Assembly: GCA_946894095.1 (NCBI GenBank)
Contig: OX335651.1
Span: 8,516,501-8,580,500, forward strand
Length of the DNA stretch: 64,000 nt
Source: Incurvaria masculella
Lineage: Eukaryota > Arthropoda > Insecta > Lepidoptera > Incurvariidae
Direction: 5' to 3'
Positions 22,224-34,766 of this stretch are shown here, one piece after another. Numbering within the stretch: position 1 is the first letter of the stretch; each line of letters opens with the position of its first letter. A program made the translations under genes and the position numbers. Under the pieces are notes generated by a model. The model did not search any database. It worked only from the letters and a program-made list of their open reading frames with translations, and had not been told where the DNA came from.

Positions 22224-22589
22224 CTGAAACCAAGACAGTTTCAGTTTTTTAGTAAGACCTACATAGCGCGCTGTACTTACATTGTGAGCCTAAGTCTTAT
22301 TTACAGTATCTTAAAACCTAAAATCACTCTCAAGCCGACGAACAATAATTTAGATAGTTTTCAGGGCATTTCAGGAAACCAAGAACTTTTAGGCTGATAT
22401 TGATAGTCGCACCTGGAACTAACACTAACACTAATACGAACTAGTGTCAAAAGTGGCATTGCTTCCATACTAAATGTGTCCAAATTACGTAAGAATGTAT
22501 GTATGAAATGTTTTCGTTTCAGTTACGACTATTTATCTCACCCTCAGAATGTGAGAACGGCCATACAGAACAAAGAAGATAAAAAAAAA

Positions 22590-22640
22590 ACATATAGACG
22601 AATTGAGAACCTCCTCCTTTTTTTAAGTCGGTTAAAAACT
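22590..22640 (+). repeat. Dispersed repeat box (GAACCTCCTCCTTTTT...AAGTCGGTTAAAA)
   Basis: The box GACGAATTGAGAACCTCC followed by AAGTCGGTTAAAA occurs here and at 23174-23216 (+), 27577-27625 (-) and 41374-41425 (-). It is the conserved end of a widespread lepidopteran repeat. Confidence 0.7.
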
Positions 22641-22954
22641 AGAGACACGCCGGGCAACCGCGTCGCCGAGTGCTTGCCCATAGAGGCAAATGCCATAACT
22701 CTTAGTAATATCGAACGATTCCCTGTGATGTCAGATATGTATTTAGCGTATATCTTCATGTTAAACCACAGAGTTTTCAAAATGTGAAGCATTGCACAGC
22801 TATCTCATAATGTGTTAATGTTTCAATCGATATGTTGGTTCTTTCTTTGTAAAACCCATAAAAATTGTTATGGTGAAGCGAACATCTCGTGTCCATTTCA
22901 TTTTAACGTTCTTTACCGGTCCAATATCTGCCAGTAGGTACTGCCGCTCAGTCG

Positions 22955-23216
22955 TATTTTTAGGGTTTCGTACCTAAAGGGTGTCTTACGGAAACCTGTC
23001 CGCCCGTCCGCCCGTCCGTCCGCCCGTCCGTCCGTCCGTCCGTCCGTCCGTCCGTTCGTTTGTCACAGGGCTGTATCTCATGAAACGTAATAGGCAGAAA
23101 GCTGAAATTTTCACAGAGTGTGTATTTCTGTTGCCGCTACAACGACAAATAAAATAAAAAATAACAAATTCTGACGAATTGAGAACCTCCTCCTTATTTT
23201 GAAGTCGGTTAAAAAT
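22955..23216 (+). repeat. Dispersed repeat with (GTCC)n core
   Basis: It begins AGGGTTTCGTACCTAAAGGG, runs through a GTCC/GCCC microsatellite (about 22999-23056), then CAGGGCTGTATCTCATGAAA and GAAATTTTCACAGAGTG, ending in the CCTCCTCCTT box. Related copies are at 26480-26760 (-) and 28318-28425 (+). It is non-coding. Confidence 0.75.
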
Positions 23217-23317
23217 AAAAACAAATAAAAAGTACAATAAACATGATACAAGAAAAGTCACTTCTATGGGTCAAATCTTGTTAATTAATAAGTAATCATA
23301 GATATATTTTTCTGATA

Positions 23318-23443
23318 ACCGGTCATGGATGGCTTATGCCACACCTTTTCTCATGATATAAGCCGGAACCGGGCGGGGATTGAACCCATAATATCTCCCA
23401 TGAGAAGTATGCGGGGCCTTGCCCTGAGCTACGAGCCACTTTT
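23318..23443 (-). repeat. Short SINE, simple tRNA-like head, minus strand
   Basis: On the minus strand, TGGCTCGTAGCTCAGGGC (A box) and GGGTTCAATCCCC (B box) are followed almost directly by the SINE tail. This is a variant head without the 5S-like segment, and most of the body is missing. Confidence 0.65.
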
Positions 23444-23597
23444 TATGCTGTATCATAGCTATTTTTTTACAAATTTCAAATACTTCTAATGAAAGCTTCA
23501 TCATCTAAATCAGGATGTCCATACCAACATTAGACATATGCAGTTGTATAAACTGAAATTAATGAGATAATCGTAATGTAGTCTATAACATTGTAAT

Positions 23598-23862
23598 CCA
23601 TTCAAACTATAGGTCCCTTTTTTCTACTAGGTGGTAGGTTTAAGCCCGCCGGGGTTGTACCACCGCATTGGACGAAACTGTGGTCGAAGCGGCAATGAAA
23701 AATTGTCCGTGTTATTCATCCAGCTCAGTGTAGCTGTGCTCATAAAGGTCAGGTCCTGGATTTTCACCTAATTCCTTTGGGAATGTGGCGTTTTGGGCTA
23801 ATAACATGACGGTAGTTGTGTGGTGTCAGCTATCCGTGTCAGGTTGCGTCAAAAACATGTAA
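23598..23862 (+). repeat. SINE, 5'-truncated, plus strand
   Basis: It starts at AAACTATAGGTCCC and contains CTAGGTGGTAGG, GCGGCAATGAAAAATTGTCC and the tail with GGGCTAATAACATGACGG. Confidence 0.75.
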
Positions 23863-26479
23863 TACATATAAATATGAAAGCGTACCTATATTTCTAAAAA
23901 TAAAAATTACTTTTGTCAACTAATCAACTAATGAAACCTTCGAATTACAAAATTGTCACACACTCATATTGTATTTAGGTTAAAAAATAACCATTGTAGC
24001 CTAGACACGCCACCGACTCAACATGTCTAATTTCGACACATGCTGACACGTGCACACGTATTAATAAATTACAAAGAGTGTTATAAAACTAACAAAAAAA
24101 CTCGTGAAAAGGCAGCACTTGCGTGACTGGGGCGACGCTTTAGTACACACGAGGCTCTATTTTTAATGCGACAATTTCGATATGTATAAATAGGTAGATA
24201 TGCCTTTTCAATGATAAGAATATGGTACGAGGACAATTTTGTATCGAGCCTTTTATTTTCATTTGATTGGTAAAGGTAACAGAGAGAGCGAGTTAAACTA
24301 CCGTCACTTAATTATTTATTAACTTTGTCTTTAAAACTGTGATAGACGACGATTTGTACCCTCAAAGTAGATTAGACCCCGTATACTAAATGCTACTCTT
24401 CGAAAAACGGCTCAACCGAAACATATATATAACATAATATATCAAAGATTAATATGTAAACAATATTTTAAACATAGGATTTTTTCCAAGCATCTTATCT
24501 TCAGTATTAAAAAAAATATTCAATAGAGTAGTGTTTTTTGACATGAAGTTCACTACTACTCCTAAAGGAAAATAGGTAAATTTATTGATATTAATTACAA
24601 CATAGCATTTGTAAATCAATAAACTTCTTCCTTTCAAAATATCGAAATTAGCTAATTCCGAAAGAAAGAGCATTGCGCGGGCGCTGGCGGCATATGTGCC
24701 CTAGCGCTCAGACGGGGAGGCTGTGTCGCTCGTTGCTCCATTCGCACTGCCTAGCAATGCCGTGCTTAACTTTTTGGTTGTGAAAATATTTACAATCATT
24801 CTTGTTTGAGAGCGTTCTGAGAGTACTCATACATATCGCTTAGTGATCTCTTAAGACAAGCACGGTAAGAAATCCAGTAGGATACCTAGTTGTATTTTTT
24901 AAGTTCCGGAACTGACACCGCCGAACAGTTATGTATATTTTTACTACTATGGGGAAAAATAATCGTATCAAGCAACAGAGTAGAAAACGCCAACCATAGA
25001 GGGCAGAACTTCAGAAAAGTTCCGGGAAATTTACAATGATTATTATGTCTTTCTATGTATCCAGAAATAGAAATTCAAGTTTCGTCAAACATTTGTTATA
25101 ACACACCCTCGTCCTAGATGGTTCGAAAATACATTTTAATCTATAGAGGATATCTTAATTTTTATTTCAAAAATTTAAAAAAATATATTATACATAAATA
25201 TGTACACGATTTTATGAATTTATTGACAAATTCACTCACTATTTAATGTGAAATTAAATAAATGAATACAATTACAAAGTATGAGAGCAGCGATACTCGC
25301 GCGTGTTCAAGTGAGATTTTACAAATTAAAGAACACATTTTACGAAAAGCCTTTAAGGGCCTAATGAATTAATTAAGAGCACTTGACACTCTTCTAATTT
25401 CAAATAACGCCTACCCTTCAACGCACGATCCGAACGGAGCAGTTCCTTCCCTTTAATTAATTAATGTTGCGAGTGGGCCACTCTACTCGCGCTCGTTAGA
25501 ATTCAGCAACTCCTTTATATTCAGGAATTCCTTCGCCGCTTCCGGAGATTAAACGAGTGGGGCCGAGCGTAGGTGAGCGCGCCGGCAGTAAATAAACAAT
25601 TCCTCACTGCTTACTGACAACCCTACAACGCTCCGGTGAAAAATAGATACATTCGTACTTACATAAGTACTGAGGGGATCGCTTTAGCGTTGAGTTCAAT
25701 AAACCACAAACATAAACACTCGCAACCATGTCTTTACACATTAGGAGAGTCGTTACCCTATTCATTCCTCAGACAAAGGGCGATTACTGCTTCCATGCTA
25801 TAGGGCCGATTTTCCAATCCTAAGATAGTAATTATCGGACTGAAAATTCAAGTTGATCAAAAGGCGGATAGTCATTGCCGGAGAATTATATATTCTATCA
25901 GAATTATCTTACTATAATTTTGCTAATAAACATATGGACTTACTATATCGGATAGATAAGCAGAAGCGTAAATAAATCTGTCAAATAGTTATCTGGCTGT
26001 TTATCTGACTATTGAAAAATTCGCCCTTGATGTTTTACTCGGTTTTTGAAATTTTTTGATTCGAAAATATATTGTAGAAATGTATGTCCGTTTGTTTTAT
26101 TTTTTTTAATATACTTTTTAGATTGTAATATTGGCTAATAAACAGTGGTAAAAAGTTTAATTTTTTTAAGTTCATTTTTGATTTTATTCGAAATAGTTAA
26201 AAACACTCAATCAAGCCGATTTTGTGTTGACCGAGTAAGATTTTGGAAAAAAGTTTTTTCCTAGTCGGGAGTTCAGCTCGTTGATTTTGAGAAAAAACAA
26301 CGCACCCGTATACGCCAGTAATGCACCAGCGTTGCAGCGTGTAAAGAACGAATTCTGTGAAGTAATGTCAAACGGCTTGCCTTGCTTGTCTAAGGAAAAG
26401 TGTATATTTTGCTCAAAATATTATTTTATTGATCTTAACTTAGTTACCCTAACTGTGTAAGTAATCAATTGTTTAAATG
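23863..26479. other. Unique-looking intronic/intergenic sequence
   Basis: No coding or repeat signal is recognised. A more balanced patch around 25400-25600 (GTGGGCCACTCTACTCGCGC...) and a GC-rich patch at 24673-24760 stand out from AT-rich surroundings and might be regulatory, but no motif proves it. Confidence 0.35.
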
Positions 26480-26762
26480 ATGATCATTTTTGAAAAAGGG
26501 CCAAGTGCGATTCAGACTCGCACACGAAAGGTTCCGTACCATCGTACATGATTTAACACAAAGAAATCACGATTTTTGTATTAGGGCCCCAATAAATTTT
26601 TATTATTTTATTAGTTATAGCGGCAAAATAAATACACACTCTGTGAAAATTTCAGCTGCTTACCTATTACGGTTCATGAGATACAGCCCTGTGACGGACG
26701 GACGGACAGCGGAGGCTTAATAATAGGGTTACGTTGGCACACTTTGGGTACGGAACCCTAAA
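26480..26762 (-). repeat. Dispersed repeat with (GTCC)n core, minus strand
   Basis: It contains the reverse complement of the 22955 copy: ATAGCGGCAAAATAAATACAC, GATACAGCCCTGTGACGGAC and GGGTACGGAACCCTAAAA. Confidence 0.7.
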
Positions 26763-26849
26763 AATTAACATAGCTGGAATCGACGTCTCGAGGGTTGCAA
26801 CGCATTCAGTATTTGGGACATATTTAAATGTGGTCAACGTTCAGTTGAA

Positions 26850-26925
26850 GCTGAAGGCCGGGAGGACTGGAGGAAAATTGGAGAGGCGTATGTCCAGCAG
26901 TGGACGCAAACACGCTGACTGACAT
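26850..26925 (+). pseudogene. Extreme 3' end of an RTE-type LINE
   Basis: GGCCGGGAGGACTGGAGG and GGAGAGGCGTATGTCCAGCA match the 3' end of the copies at 52190-52450 and 55315-55535. It is only about 75 bp long, as expected for 5'-truncated LINE insertions. Confidence 0.65.
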
Positions 26926-27077
26926 GACAACGTTCAGTCATAAATTCGAAAGAAAATATGTTTTCCTTCAAAATACCGCACCAACGATTCATCGAAAAAT
27001 GCTCTCAGCGATGCCTTTCGGTATTTCTTATAGTATTAGCGCTTGACCAATAATGTTGATTTTATGGTTATATATAA

Positions 27078-27150
27078 ATATTACGGTTAAAGTCCGTTGT
27101 TGGTTAAGGTCCGAAATTATTTTTTCATCGAAGTTTTTTGGATTTCTGCA
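27078..27150 (+). repeat. Partial copy of a TTACGGTTAAAG repeat
   Basis: TTACGGTTAAAGTCCGTTGTTGG matches 53219 onward. Only the left part is present here. Confidence 0.5.
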
Positions 27151-27574
27151 CTTTTTGAGTGCACTAATTAAGAGTTGATGACATGAAAAACAAATATCAA
27201 AATTAAAAAACATTGTTTAGTCAAAGAATAAAATATTGCATTACCCTGGATTCTCATTGTCGATATTCTCCTTTAACCAGTTGCAAAAATAAGGCATCCT
27301 TTACTATGCTCTGGATGTAATTCAACAATCACATTTTAAGTTGTCAGATTTTACTTACCAGATATTAGAGAATAAAATAAATTAAACATTTTGAAATCTT
27401 GTAAAGTATGCACTAATATTTTTTTTTGTTTTAATAAAATGTTAACGTTTAGTTCTTGAATATTTGTAAAATACATTCAATTATCTATCAAACACGTCAC
27501 GTCCGTCCCACAGATCACATGTAGATACATAATGGAAACCGCAATGGCTTAAACACTTAGCCGCTTCCGTATTT

Positions 27575-28300
27575 TTAACCGACTTCAAAAAAGGAGGAGG
27601 TTATCAATTCGTCGGAATCTTTTTTTTTTTTTTTATGTATGTTCACCGATTACTCGAAGACCCCTGGACCGATTTGGAAAATTCTTTTTTTGTTCGAAAG
27701 GGTATACTTTCTAGTTGGTCCCATTTTTTTTTTATCAAAATCGGTTCAGTAGTTTGGTACTTAACTATACCAAACATCGAATTTCTAGACCCCGCGAACC
27801 CAGAAATGTGATTTTTTAGTTACAGTAGCTTTCTTTTCGGGTGAGATTGCTCAGTATGAGAGGTTTTTTTTTACTTCAACTGTTAGGGGTATTCAAGGGG
27901 GATAAAAGAGGGCAAATTGTACACATTTCTATCTCTAGAGCCGCTGAACCAAGAAATGTCAGAGTATGTTTTGTTTTAGATGGGAATGCTTAAGAAGAAA
28001 ATATTTTTGGAAATTATACTATTAGGGGGGTAAAACAGGTCAAAATGAACACATTTAGGCGAAAACCACTCATGTTGAGATTTCTGAAACCAATTATCCT
28101 CGAAACTTAAAATTTTCAGTGACTTCTTGTTAAGACGAAAAGGCTCGCTCACAACGGATTTTACAAAATTCATCTGTTAAGGGGGGATACACGAGGCCGA
28201 TATGTACACATTTTCATACAACTTAAACTTACGCAAGAAACAGACTATCCGGAACGATGGAAGGATGAGAAATTCAGAAGCTCAGCGGTTCCGGTCATTC
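27575..28300 (-). repeat. Long copy of the GAAGTCGGTTAAAA repeat, minus strand
   Basis: It begins at plus-strand TTAACCGACTTCAAAAAAGG (27574 region) and continues through GATTACTCGAAGACCCCTGG and several degenerate 100-bp-scale internal segments, each with ...GAACC(A)AGAAATGT. It is non-coding, and the right boundary is approximate. Confidence 0.55.
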
Positions 28301-28317
28301 GTTGTTTTGTCTTTTTA

Positions 28318-28425
28318 GGATTCCGTTCCCAAAGGGCACCAACGGAACCCTATTACTAAGCTTCCGCTGTCCGTCCGTCCGTCCGTCTGTCACAGCACTC
28401 TATCTCACGTGATCTCATCGTATCA
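28318..28425 (+). repeat. Dispersed repeat with (GTCC)n core, 3'-shortened
   Basis: GGATTCCGTTCCCAAAGGG, GGAACCCTATTACTAAGC and (GTCC)4 match the 22955 family. The downstream part is diverged. Confidence 0.7.
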
Positions 28426-28529
28426 ATTATCGTACGTATCAACCGTGAACTCATGAATCCAGATAGTTACCGGTCTACCTTTCGTCAGAAATGAGATTTC
28501 TCAATGGTTTCATTTCTGCTAATGCTCGT

Positions 28530-28570
28530 TCATTGTATTGTATTGTATTGTATATGTATGTATATCTTCT
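28530..28570. repeat. Microsatellite (TATTG)n and TATG
   Basis: A short run of TGTAT/TATTG pentamers followed by TATGTATG. Confidence 0.8.
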
Positions 28571-28651
28571 TTCCGCTTTGTATGTGAAGTTGAGCAGGAG
28601 GGCTCGCCCACCTTGAGTCAAAAGTTACGCCACCACTAAAAAGCAAAAAAT

Positions 28652-29770
28652 AAAATATTTTTAAATAAAAAAAGGACCGCCTTCAAAAAAACCGGAACTA
28701 AAAAGCAAAAAATAATTGGTTACTTTTAATTAATGAACGAAAAGCTATTTTTATTCTAACTAATTATGTACAATTTCTTAATTTTTAATCATCTTTTGAA
28801 GTCGGTGCCTTGGGTAGACGTTCTTTAAGGGCTGCAAGTAGTTAGATTAATATCACCTATGGCTAAGAAATAAATATAAGTAGATAGCTACTTACATTTA
28901 CCTACTTGAACAAAACACAAAAACAAAAATTCAATGAACAAACATGTCGGAAAAACGTATGTAAGTAGGTATTTAAGCAAGTTCTTTGTAATTTAAATAT
29001 GCCTTATACTTAAACTAAATACCTAACACAGTAAAAACAAAATATTTACAAAAAAACCCTACGAACAAACCAATATAAAAACAACGACCACTTATATGAT
29101 AAATATTTAGGTAGGTGTAGCTTGTACTTTTTATTCTACCTAAATACATACATAATACAAAACAAAAAAAAATACAAATATAAAAAAGAACAGAAAACAA
29201 TAGGTAGCGACTTTGAGGTGTCTGCTCTCAACTACGTGTCAAAACGAGTGTCCGGTTTAGTACATATCTCACCAATTTCGGCAGAAATCGTCTCGTTCAG
29301 ACAACGATGTCGCAGAGAAGTACCAATCAACACAGAGCAGCGAATTAACGTACTCCTTCACCAGTGCGTGCCTTTATAAAGCCGAAAGTACTAATAATCA
29401 TTGAAACCCAATTTCAGACGCTGCGCTGTATCGATATCAGCTTGCACGTAAACCAACGCTAAGGGCATCTCCAGTTAGACGAACGGTCGCTTAAAATGCT
29501 CTGTGGACCAATCATTGCTGACTCAGGTTGTTTACGCTCTCGTAGACTTCAGGTGTGTTCGGCTGAAATAGTGTCTGTTCGGTCAGCAGCGTGCGAAGCG
29601 AACTCTACCCAAGGCACCGACATCAAAAGATGATTAAAAATTAAGAAATTGTACATAATTAGTTAGAATAAAAATAGCTTTTCGTTCATTAATTAAAAGT
29701 AACCAATTATTTTTTGCTTTTTAGTTCCGGTTTTTTTTAAGGCGGTCCTTTTTTTATTTAAAAATATTTT
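28652..29770. mobile_element. 1.1-kb element with 167-bp terminal inverted repeats
   Basis: The left arm at 28652-28818 and the right arm at 29604-29770 are reverse complements of equal length, with few differences visible by eye (for example one-base changes near 28797). The arms contain AACGAAAAGCTATTTTTATT and CCGACTTCAAAAGATGATT-like segments. The 785-bp middle is AT-rich with no transposase. It is a non-autonomous DNA or fold-back element, or an inverted duplication; no target duplication was identified. Confidence 0.75.
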
Positions 29771-31600
29771 TTTCTATAGTACTCCATCACTGATCGCCTC
29801 AATATAGGCCACCGCCGCAAGGAGATTCCAATAATAAATCTTCGTATACTCTGTTCGCAGGCGGTACTCACCGCCGCATGAAACTGCCCTAAGATGCCGA
29901 CGCGTAGGATGAAAACCCCTAACGTACTGAATCCAGATTCTCAGTACTCAGTACTTGGCAATGCGACGAGGCCGGCACTGCCAAAGCGAGACGCAAAACA
30001 TGTGGCCTTTATGGCGGGCCACAGAACAAAACCTCTTTTCGTGAAGGTTTTTTAAATCTCTCTATCCAAGCCTTGAAGCTACTTGCACAGAGCATAGAAT
30101 ACACTCGATCTGTCACAGCATTGAGAGAACAGAATACTGATGACAACTCTAAGGCTGAGACAAATAGTCGTAACAGAAAATAAGACTTACGAAAAGTTGT
30201 ACTCTGTGAACATCATTTCGACACACTCTGTATGGACCAAATGTCAAAGTTGTGCAAATTGACGTCAAAAAGTAATACTTTTTGTTAGTATTACGTATTA
30301 CGTACTAGTAATACGCCTATTTATCTAAAACTAAGCCCCGATGGCAAGAAGAGAGGGCTGATTTAATACATTTTCGAACACGTTGCTTTAAATAAAACGC
30401 ATGGAGCTTAATTTCATGCTGTCTATCCAAATACGTTGACGTTGATTTTGATTTTGTGTCCTTTCGTGCACTCGACCCTAAAAGTTTACGTCCGGATGGG
30501 TAGGCAAAGGACCTTCCCACTAAGGCTCATGTATACCAAGCATATGCGATAAAATAGAAAAAGGTTAGAGTATGTTCAAAACATATCAGTAGCATTAGAT
30601 CTAAAGTGCGCGTACTGCCTTGTTATTCATTAAGTCTGATTTTCAACTAAGTTAAATTAATTCGGACGCCTGTTCTCTTCGCGGCCCAATTATTTGTTTC
30701 TCCGAATATCGCATCGCTTCCTCTCGTCAAACGAGTTTCAATTATAACATTCCTTTCTGTTCTTCTGAGAATTGGTGAAATCAAGGTTTATTTAAATTGC
30801 GCTAGTGGATAAAATTTATTAAGCGGATTTGAGTGCTTTGCATTACACCAATTTAGAATTAAAATACCTCTGACAGAGCCAATATTTGCTGGCTTCGGTC
30901 ACGGTGCGAAACTGAATCGGCTTAACCTAATTAACTGGGTTATTATTTTCTTAGGAAGTTGATTTGGGAAACAATTTTATTTCACTGAAATACCTAAAAT
31001 GTGGGAAAATTAATTGATTCATTTATTTTAATTGTATCTGATCATTAACGTGTATTTGATCAAGCTTCGATTGTTATAGAATATTTTTAACCTTTAATAC
31101 CATGCGGTTGAAAATAAATCAAAACGAATGTTTGAATATATTTATATAATATTTATTATTATATTATTTATATTAATATTTATATGAATAATTTTGTTTT
31201 AGTTGCAAAACAAATAGTCTTATACAAAACAAACATACGTAAATCTACTCTTCGATCAATAATGTGTCAATTAAAAAAATATTTGTAATTATTTTACCCA
31301 TTGATTTAGCGATACAGAAAAAATACCTCGAAAACCAAAAACTCAAGCCCAAAAAATATCGCGTGCAAAATGAATCATCACAGAATTTTAAGAGTCAATA
31401 CAAAAGTAGGTACTAAATATATTTTAACGTTTTAGAGTTCCGTGACAAAAAGCGTAAAAATAAACCCTAATGGTCTGGCTTTGGTGTCTATCGGTCACAA
31501 GCATTTTGTCCTTAATTATTCTCCTATTAACGGTTGTTTCAATATTCTAAAAAATATACCTATATTGGTACACTTATTTAGTTGTGCACGAACTAATTAC
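29771..31600. other. No gene seen; one short dispersed repeat
   Basis: A segment at 30325-30390 (AAGCCCCGATGGCAAGAAG ... GAACACGTTGCTTTAA) resembles 51108-51172. The rest is unrecognised, AT-rich sequence. Confidence 0.4.
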
Positions 31601-31616
31601 TTTTACGGTCAGGATA

Positions 31617-31850
31617 TTAGCCCAACACACCGCATTGGTGCAACACACATATGGTGGGTACCGGGGCCCTTTATGAACAGGGCTACACAGAACTGGACGT
31701 TCGACCATCTTTTCATTCTATGCAATGGTACCAACTCAGACGGGGCATAACCGTTTGTACTCAGAAATAAAGTGGAGCATTGGCGGGGCGGACATCGAAA
31801 CCATGACCTCTGGCATGGGAGGCAAGTCCTCGCACCCCTGAGTCTCTCAA
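31617..31850 (-). repeat. Diverged SINE, minus strand
   Basis: GGATATTAGCCCAACACACC (tail) through ATGGTACCAACTCAGACGGG (body) to a tRNA-like head remnant near 31800-31845 (ACCATGACCTCTGGCATGGG). It is strongly diverged. Confidence 0.6.
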
Positions 31851-33190
31851 GCTTAAATCCACTAATTAATATATGAAACCCTAAACAAAATTAGTAAGTA
31901 CTGAAAACTAGGTCTACTCCTCCGTATCCCGCAAACAACGGCTTTTCGAATTCCAATCTTTCGGAATGAAGAAAAGAGCATGTGGTTATTTTTTGACGTG
32001 ATCCTGTGCACTTTGTATATTCGCTTGTCACAAAGAAACCAGCGTTCATTGAATTTCAGAACCATTGATCTCTTTCTGATTTCCTCAACGCGTGACATGA
32101 CAATTGTAGCGTTATTGTGAAGCAATAAATATTTCGCTTACATGACTGAGATTCGCCGTTCGTGCTGACATCAAAGGACCTGTCGCGTTTAATTGGTTTT
32201 AGAAATATATTACATTCCGTCTAGAATGATAAATTATTTTCCATTGTATGTTACTTTTACCCTCCCATCGTGGAAATCAATACGTAGGTTGCTTTAAATA
32301 TTAAATTTCAATTAGGAAATCAAAAGCCCAAGTTTTTTTTAGATACAGTGGACGGCCTAAGAAACGCCACATCTTGGAACTTCAACCCTTTTGTAGATGC
32401 AGCAGAGGGCATGAGTATAACGAGCAGTGGCGCCAGAGGCGGAGTAAGATCTCTCTTAAACCGTGCGCACAGAGTGTTCCGTTTACTCTGATGATGACTA
32501 TACAAACGTAAATGGATTACGAGAACTCTGGAAATAGAGTTAAGCTTTCATTTAAAACTAGCCGAGGTACCTGGTTTTGGAAATTGCCCGGTAAAATGAT
32601 GTTTCACCCTCATCGGCGTGTTATTAGAACGGTAAATGGATCTCGACGGCAGCGCCACCTTTCGGGTTCAACTGTAGGTATGAACCATCCTCCGACTTTG
32701 ACAAATATTTGAAAAATATATTGAAGAATCGGTAGAGCCGTTCTCGAATTTTTCTCTTATAAACACATTTATGCATTCATTTTTATTATAAAGGATGATA
32801 CGAGTAGATCTTTATGAATGCCAATAAAGTTAAAATAAATGGACAAAATATAGAATAATTAAAAATATGACGAATAAAAAAATAATAAAACTATGTATAT
32901 ATCGATTGAATCAACAAACATTTATTCTACTTTAAACGTTATTTAGTTACTACAAAAAACATCGCGAAAAAGTTCGTATACAAAATAACAAATAGCATGT
33001 AAATACCTTCCACCTTTTTCTTAATATATTTTCGTAACACATTCAATAAGTTAATTTTAAATTCATTAATAAAAACTGCTTGCTTACTCAGCTAAAGCTT
33101 TTCCATTCAGAACGAATCTAATAAACATTGCGCAAACGATTTACAAAACCACAAAAAAACGAGTGTTTATTGAAACAAAACACACACAGA
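31851..33190. other. AT-rich sequence without a supported gene
   Basis: Short frames only. No recognisable repeat apart from simple A/T runs. Confidence 0.4.
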
Positions 33191-33302
33191 TTTTATGACC
33201 ATCCGATGGCTCGCTTGTAAATCAGCGGTGGCAAAACAAAAAAAAACTTTTACAGCTCCAACTTCACAGCTAAAAACACAAACAAATGGTACGGTAACTC
33301 AC

Positions 33303-33700
33303 CGAAATCCGTTGCGAAGCTGGCGATGTTGTCGCAGCGCCGACAGCAGCGCCGATCGCCGCACCACGGCGACAACACTCGCGAGGGAATGACAGCTGGA
33401 GTCACGTGCTCCCGGGACGCGCCAGCCGAAAAGGGGGCACTCTCTCGACGGTCGCCGGCGGGATCAACGAACTGACCAAAATAATACGCAACCGCGAGCC
33501 GCTCGAGGCGTTTGCGGGCGTGTGTGGTGCGTGGCGAGCGAGCGAGCTGACGTCATCGGCGAGCTCGGTCGAAGACTGGGCGGGCGGCGCGCGGCGGGGC
33601 GGGCGGGCGCGGGCGGTGACGTGCACTGCGCCATCGCACCGCGCGCCGCGCCGCCGTCGCGTCTACGGAACCCACACTACTCATATTTTTATTGCGGTTT
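33303..33700 (-). promoter_or_regulatory. CpG-rich block with splice donor: candidate promoter and first exon of the LRR gene
   Basis: About 400 bases of strongly GC- and CpG-rich DNA (for example CGGGCGGCGCGCGGCGGGGC near 33580) stand out in an AT-rich region. On the minus strand, ATTTCG is followed by GTGAGT at 33302, a consensus donor, with GTAAGTT-poor AT-rich sequence beyond. The next minus-strand feature downstream is the unpaired acceptor of the LRR gene at 22223. I infer a TATA-less, CpG-type insect promoter and non-coding exon 1. A divergent plus-strand start is also possible. The plus- and minus-strand frames in the block are products of base composition. Confidence 0.45.
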
Positions 33701-33719
33701 CGAGCTTAAGGTAGTTCCG

Positions 33720-34766
33720 ACCCATGCAAAGTTTTTTGTTCACAGAACGCAAAAAGTATTGCACTTTGAGCCACGAAATAATTATAAATGTTTAATGTAG
33801 CCATGGTAGTTGCGGCGAAAACATTTTCACAATTTCAGGTTTAATGGTTTCATTTTAATTAAGATTTAGAATTGTACACTGTTAGGCGGCGCTGTTATAT
33901 TAAAATATTATTTTAAAAATCCAATAAACCAGAATTTTTTAAATTGATTTAGCTGCAACTACTATGGCTATATTTAACATTTATAAATAATTCGTGGCTT
34001 AAAGTGCAATACTTTTGTGCTATGTGCACAAATAACTTTTGACATGATATAGCTGAAGAGTTTAAGTGGTTATTTATTTGAACGAAACCGCTTGGTTCTG
34101 GAACTAGTTACTTAAAAATATATTTTTGCATAACAACATCACGCTATGACCCTTAGACGCCGAGAAAAAATAACGCTAAGCGAATCGAAGTAATAGCTAG
34201 ATGCGACGTGAATTATCATGACAGGTGGCGTCTAGACGAACTACCCTAAAAGATCTGTCAATCTGTCTACAACATAGAACATAATAGATATATAATTGTT
34301 TTTACCAAATCTATGTAATTAAAATTACTCAACTTCCTCGGTATCATTTCCAATGGTTCCAATTATACTAATCAACTGAAATCTTGGGCAAAAATATCGC
34401 AATAACATATCCTATAAACAATCTTTCTGCTGAGGATGTACTCTTGTAATTCAAATTTCGCTTTCTTACTTAGAAAATGGCATCTACAACCCACCCCAGT
34501 ATTGTCCCTTTCAAATTATTGTAATAAGAGTGCGATGACACAACAAACAATTTTTCAGTGATGACGTTAGGCTAGAGAAAGCTTTTCACTTATATCTGTA
34601 AAATCAACTTGTGTCGCTTCATGAGTACAAACACTGATCAATTACATTAAAATTAGTGTGACGACAAACAAAAATTCTTCTTTTCTTCCAAACCTTCTTC
34701 TTCATCTTTCATCTAAATACTCGTAAAGAAAACTTAACAGGAATGTCTATTTTAACGTTTATAAGG
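33720..34766. other. Sequence upstream of the CpG block, no gene seen
   Basis: AT-rich, no ORF above 60 codons of interest and no repeat recognised. Confidence 0.4.

Larger units (their letters stand above)
22224..33302 (-). other. Putative long first intron of the LRR gene, repeat-filled
   Basis: No host coding exon is recognised in these 11 kb. The acceptor at 22224 and the strong donor at 33302 would delimit one intron of the minus-strand gene. Content includes (GTCC)n-containing repeats, SINE copies, an RTE tail, a 1.1-kb inverted-repeat element and AT-rich unique sequence. Single-gene continuity is an inference. Confidence 0.4.

Noticed and set aside
33406..33800. Gly/Ala/Arg-rich frames in the CpG block
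   Set aside because: Several overlapping frames on both strands with no shared start or conserved motif. Better explained as a CpG promoter or 5' UTR.
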